DNA of 64,000 nt from Eucommia ulmoides. Lineage: Eukaryota; Streptophyta; Magnoliopsida; Garryales; Eucommiaceae. A model generated the notes under the pieces. It saw nothing but the letters and a program-made list of their open reading frames with translations, did no database searches and was not told the origin of the DNA. The stretch is taken from assembly GCA_016647705.1 (NCBI GenBank), contig CM028335.1, positions 14,467,905 through 14,531,904 on the forward strand, given 5' to 3'. Position 1 is the first letter of the stretch, and each line of letters starts with the position of its first letter. Made by a program: the position numbers and the translations under genes. This document shows, piece by piece, positions 60,280 to 64,000 of the stretch.

Positions 60280-63072
60280 CAGTGCTATGTGTGTGATTGT
60301 GAGACCGCCAACGACAGCAGGAGAGAGAGGAGCAGGGGAGACGTGGCAGTGGGAAATTTAGTCTCAAGCCACCATCTTCATGTATATAAATACCCTTATG
60401 CATAGTTATGATCAGAAAATCTAGAACGAAAGAGAGAGGATCGGCAGTGACGGGTTCGGTTGTCACCGTTGGTGGGTTCATCGTCGCTCCTCCGGTGATA
60501 TCGTATAGGGGTGGTGTATTCAGGCTGTGAGTGTGTGTGTGTGTGTGTTCTTCTTCATTCTATCGTATATGTGAGTGTGCTCTGTTTTTCTGTTTTGTGC
60601 CAACCGCGCGCGCGTGTGTGTGTTCCTCAGCTTGGATTCACGGTTGCTGTGTGTGGGTAATTGGTGTGTAGACCGGGGTGATTGTTGTGCATGTGTATGT
60701 GTGTGATCAATCGTTGAGTTGCTACCGTGCATGTGGGGTGTGTGTGTTGTCGGCGAAGTGTGTGTGTCGGAATGGGGAGTGTGTGTATTGGAAAAGGATA
60801 TGTGCGTGTCGTTGGGTCACTGGCGAAGTGGGTATATGTGTGTTTAGTTGTGGGTCTGTGATCAGGGGTGTAGGTGTGTGAAGATCGTGGGTATTGTGCC
60901 GTTCGGTGGTTTGTGTGTTTCGGCGGTGTGTATATGTGCTCTATTTTGCCGATAGTGTGTGTGTGTGTGTATGGATGTGATCAGTGGGTGTGTCCTGTCC
61001 AGGTGTTGCCAGCGGTGAGGGTATGCATGTTGGTGGCTCCGTCGCCGCTGTAGGTGTGTAATTGTCGTGGGGTGTCATCGGTGTGCATGAGCTGTTTTGT
61101 GATCTCCGGTGATCGTCGTAAGTATGTGTGTGCTCCTCCTTCGGCCGTGTGAGTATGTGCCAACTGCATGTGTGTGTGTGTGTGAGTGAGTGTAACGTTA
61201 CCGACAGTGAAGGCCGGTGGTGTCATCGGCGGCTGGGCGCAAAAGGAAAACACAAATAAAAACAGAAAAAGGAAGAAGAAAGGGAAAATGGGGAAAAAAA
61301 AAAAAAAAAAAAAGGAAAAATACACAAACAACCTCAATAAAAATTCAAAATTCATCTTGCGACCGACAGAAGATTCGGAACAGGTAAAATCTAAATCGAT
61401 TATTATTCTCGTTAAATTAAATTATTAGCATTAACGATTTTGCAAACGTAATAGTAATTCTCGTAATCGTAATAATACGTTATTAATCGCTAATCTGAAT
61501 AAATTGGTATAGTAATTTTAAACGGAGTGAAATTAACCGAATAATAATATTTCATAATAAAATGTGAAAAATGAGAAATTGTGAAATTTAGGGCCTGCAT
61601 TTCATGATTAGGTTATTTTAAATAAAATATTAATTTAGGCCCTATCACCATTAGGTTCGCACGCACCGGCGTCCCGATAGCGTGTGGTCAGTGACAGTTT
61701 TGCAGAGCGGATATCGAGATAAGTGTACTGTCTTCTAGTAAATTTCAAAAATCTATTTTCGTATAAATTATGAAAAATGTGTTTATTTTAAAATGGACAA
61801 ATTTACAACTTATATGGATCAAGCGGTTTTGGGTATTGGTGGAAATTAAAAAAAAATTGTGGATTACGTTGGTTTTAAAAGGGGTGGAAAATGAATTGTT
61901 GAATCTAGTTGATTTCAAAAGGGGTGAAAATTGATTGTGGAAAAAGTCGTTTGTTTTTTAGATGGAAATTGGTGTTTGGTCCGACTACGCCATAGTATTC
62001 ACCTGCTAGGCATAGTCCGACAGAGCGTTGTTTACCTGCTAGGTATAGTCCAGCAGAGCGTTGTTCACCTGCTAGGCATAGTCTGGCAGAGCGTTGTTCA
62101 CTTGCTAGGTATTGTCCGACATAGCGTTGTTCACCTGCTAGGCAAAATCCGACAGCGCGTTGTTTACCTGCTAGGCAAAGTCCGGCAGAGCATTGTTTAT
62201 GACCCGTTAGAAAGGCAAATCCTACGAGTAGTACGGTACCGTTGTAACTCCCGATCGTGAGGTTAAAACGATTCTATGGCTAGTCGAAGGGTGGTGTGGT
62301 GTTTTGTCGTATAAGGTGAACTGGTTGGATAAATTTATATATATTACTTTAAACTGATTGGTGTATCCATATATATTGGTGTATCTATTATTTTTGTTGC
62401 TTTACACTATTTGGCTAGATATAGTATTCTGGTGGAATTTTACTATTTGGTTGGGATGTTATAAATATATGAGTTTATTTCTGTGGTGACAGGAAAAATG
62501 AGTTTTCCGTGTGGTATGTGTTTATTATATTCTATTGAAATTGGGTGGTTGAAATACAGTATTTCTTTACAGTGGTGGCAGTTGAAAATTGGTTCCAACT
62601 ATGATATACAGTATTATTGTTATATTATTTCATTTCATTGGTGGCAGTGGAACGGGGTACGAGATTATATTATATTATATTTCAAAACATGGTGTTCATT
62701 ATTTATTGGTTTTGAACTGTGGTATTTAAATTTGTATACTTGATCCATACAAAATGTTTTTATTATGAAGACAGTACACCAATTAAAAATTTTGGTTTCA
62801 GGTACCGCGGCTAGGAGATCGTCCACTACTGGCATTAGGGAGAGTCCGGAGGTAGTGTCGTGTTGGAGGTGAGTCGGTCAGACGTGAACCGTGGAAGGTT
62901 TAAGTATTTTAGTAATTTTGGTTGTGGATATTCGGGACAAATATATATTTTTTACAGTAGCTCGAGTGTGTATGTATATATGTTTGATTGGATACTTGTG
63001 GATTGGTCTGGTGACATCAGGTCGACATCACGCCCGGCCTCAGGTGACGGGTGCGTGGGGTAGGGTGTGACA
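59904..63072 (+). repeat. 3' LTR of element B
   Basis: Runs TGTAAGACCCCAATCG to TAGGGTGTGACA, 3169 bases. It has a long (TA)n at about 60183-60269, (GT)n tracts, and the 33-base minisatellite at 61985-62200. It differs from the 5' LTR by scattered changes, so insertion is not recent. Confidence 0.9.
61985..62200 (+). repeat. 33-bp LTR minisatellite, 3' LTR
   Basis: Six units with the phrase CACCTGCTAGGCATAGTCCG, one more than in the 5' LTR, so unit number changed after insertion or during copying. Confidence 0.8.
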
Positions 63073-63077
63073 GAAAC

Positions 63078-63460
63078 ACCCCTCGAAACAGTGGGTGCCA
63101 CCCATGTTCCGACCGGCGGGAAGACGGAATGAGGGAGAGAGAGAGGGAAAAAGGAATAGAAAGAGAGAGAGAGAGAGAGGGAGGAAGGAGAAAGAGAGAA
63201 AGGGACGAGTAGGAGAGAGAGAGTTTAGCGGGAAATTAAAAAACAGAAAAAAAGAAAAAGAAAAAAAAATATTAAAAAATTAAAAATATGTAAAAAGACA
63301 GATTTGCCTCTCTATTTTGTTATATTTGACAGATGTTTTAACGAAAGGACCGAATAAAAACGGGTTGATACTTAGAGAGTTTAAAATAAAACGCTCAAAC
63401 GGAAAGGGACCATTTAGAAATATGTTAAAATTTAGAGGGTTTAAAATATCCTTTTTCATA
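63078..63460. mobile_element. Half of a MULE-like fold-back element
   Basis: 63290-63460 matches the right-hand inverted repeat of the element at 6421-7265 (phrases CATTTAGAAATATGTTAAAA and 'agagagtttaaaat'). To its left is a GA-rich body (63120-63240). The left partner is missing; element B lies exactly there, so it may have split this element. Confidence 0.5.
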
Positions 63461-63466
63461 TATATA

Positions 63467-63500
63467 CTAGTGTATAGCCCGTGCCTAAAGGCACGGGTGT
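63467..63500 (-). mobile_element. Helitron-type 3' terminus (minus strand)
   Basis: On the minus strand a perfect 8-base stem CCCGTGCC-TTTA-GGCACGGG is followed by CTATACA and CTAG, then T. Hairpin, about ten-base gap, CTRR end and a T flank are the canonical Helitron 3' end. The element would extend rightwards past the window edge, and its body would then include the IQD-like exon. Confidence 0.65.
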
Positions 63501-63504
63501 AAAA

Positions 63505-63890
63505 CAAAATATATATATATATATATATATATACAAAAAAAAATTGACATAATCTCATCTATTTATACAACATTCCACACCTATTTCATTTGAACATCCC
63601 TAACAATAACAATTGAAAACTAACAATCGAGAACAATCACCATTTCACACATTATTTATTCCCAATTAAAAAAAAAAACTAAAATATTTACAAATACCCA
63701 CTATTTAATGAAGAATAATTCAAAGAGATTTAATAATGGCATACAACTGTGTGTCATGCTCTCTAAACAACATTCCTTCCTAAACCAACAAATTTTGATC
63801 TAACAAAAAAAAAAAAACACAATAAACAGACGGGACAATACCTGAAGGCAAAACGATGAACACAGGATAACAATCAGAAGTGAGGCATAC
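63505..63890. other. Intron-like stretch left of the IQD-like exon
   Basis: AT-rich, with (TA)n at about 63510-63531. Part of it (63527-63580) resembles the dispersed repeat near 1755. No coding sequence. Confidence 0.4.
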
Positions 63891-64000
63891 CAGTGAGTTT
63901 GACTACTTCAACAGCAGCAATAGCAACTTCAGCTGCAGCTGTTGTTGCCATGGCAACAGCCAAAGCATTTTTTTTTCTGCTCTTCGGTTGCCTCGTTTAA
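63891..64000 (-). pseudogene. IQD-family (IQ67-domain) exon, frameshifted, partial
   Basis: The minus strand reads NALAVAMATTAAAEVAIAAVEVVKLTG and ends at a donor (ACTG|GTATGC). This Ala/Val-rich helix is the part just before and within the IQ67 calmodulin-binding region of plant IQD proteins, nuclear or microtubule-linked scaffolds. Upstream, the other frame reads LNEATEEQKKK, which is also IQD-like. The two are offset by one base across a run of nine A, so the frame is broken (or the run is miscounted). The helix also lacks the usual four-residue AAQA step. The gene continues past the right edge, so only this exon can be judged. Confidence 0.65.

Larger units (their letters stand above)
53499..63072 (+). 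mobile_element. Ty3/gypsy chromovirus retrotransposon B (defective, 5'-truncated LTR)
   Basis: A plus-strand element of the same family as A. Order: 5' LTR lacking its first roughly 380 bases, primer-binding site, leader, remnants of protease, reverse transcriptase, RNase H, integrase and chromodomain, purine tract, full 3' LTR. The internal region is 3656 bases, too short for gag plus pol. No reading frame is intact. Because the left LTR is cut, no target copy could be matched to GAAAC, the five bases right of the 3' LTR. The C-terminal chromodomain and long LTRs place it with Tekay/Del-type chromoviruses. Confidence 0.88.

Noticed and set aside
61931-62260. ORF with an 11-residue LLGIVRQSVVH repeat
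   Set aside because: The 33-base minisatellite simply keeps one frame open; it lies in an LTR and unit number differs between the two LTRs.
1-64000. CRISPR arrays, bacterial operons, rRNA or intact tRNA genes
   Set aside because: The tandem repeats lack the spacer pattern of CRISPR, gene structure is eukaryotic, and no tRNA cloverleaf or rRNA sequence was recognised.

Overview
This 64 kb window looks like nuclear DNA from a flowering plant, probably a eudicot. It is strongly AT-rich, with long T/A, (TA)n, (CA)n and (GA)n tracts, GT-AG introns, and plant families of retrotransposons, MITEs and Helitron-like ends. Most of it is nested and decayed mobile DNA. Only two host genes look intact: an RRM/SR-like RNA-binding protein (+ strand, coding exon 37424-38803) and a small GIR-like EAR-motif repressor (- strand, two exons in 42549-43220).

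Layout. 1-6.4 kb: AT-rich DNA with isolated minus-strand exon fragments (a CDP-diacylglycerol synthase exon, coiled-coil exons, a leader-like exon) and a short secreted-peptide-like ORF. 6.4-7.3 kb: a fold-back element with a C-rich body. 8.7-14.3 kb: a terminal-inverted-repeat element carrying a palindromic array and split by a solo chromovirus-type LTR. 15.4-24.2 kb: Ty3/gypsy element A (minus strand) with both LTRs, a primer-binding site and a 5-bp target duplication. 25.9-32.8 kb: a decayed multi-exon gene resembling the plant 'putative gypsy-type transposon' family, bracketed by 175-bp direct repeats and interrupted by a second solo LTR. 33-34 kb: a SINE-like element. 34.3-38.8 kb: the RRM gene. 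42.4-43.4 kb: the GIR-like gene. 43.55-43.91 kb: a complete 358-bp TRIM retrotransposon. 44.5-47.4 kb: Helitron-type ends and a 300-bp tandem repeat. 49.35-52.5 kb: a dead RTE-type LINE. 53.5-63.1 kb: Ty3/gypsy element B (plus strand). 63.1-64 kb: half of a MULE-like end, a Helitron-type 3' hairpin and a frameshifted IQD-family exon.

The most interesting signal is that elements A and B, though diverged and opposite in orientation, share the same defects. Neither has room for gag, and both join the reverse transcriptase upstream block directly to the downstream block at the same place, losing the region that normally holds the catalytic Asp-Asp motif. This suggests a non-autonomous chromovirus lineage that was already broken and was copied in trans. 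The related LTRs carry different short minisatellites at a comparable position.

All calls come from reading the sequence by eye. No database search or alignment was run.
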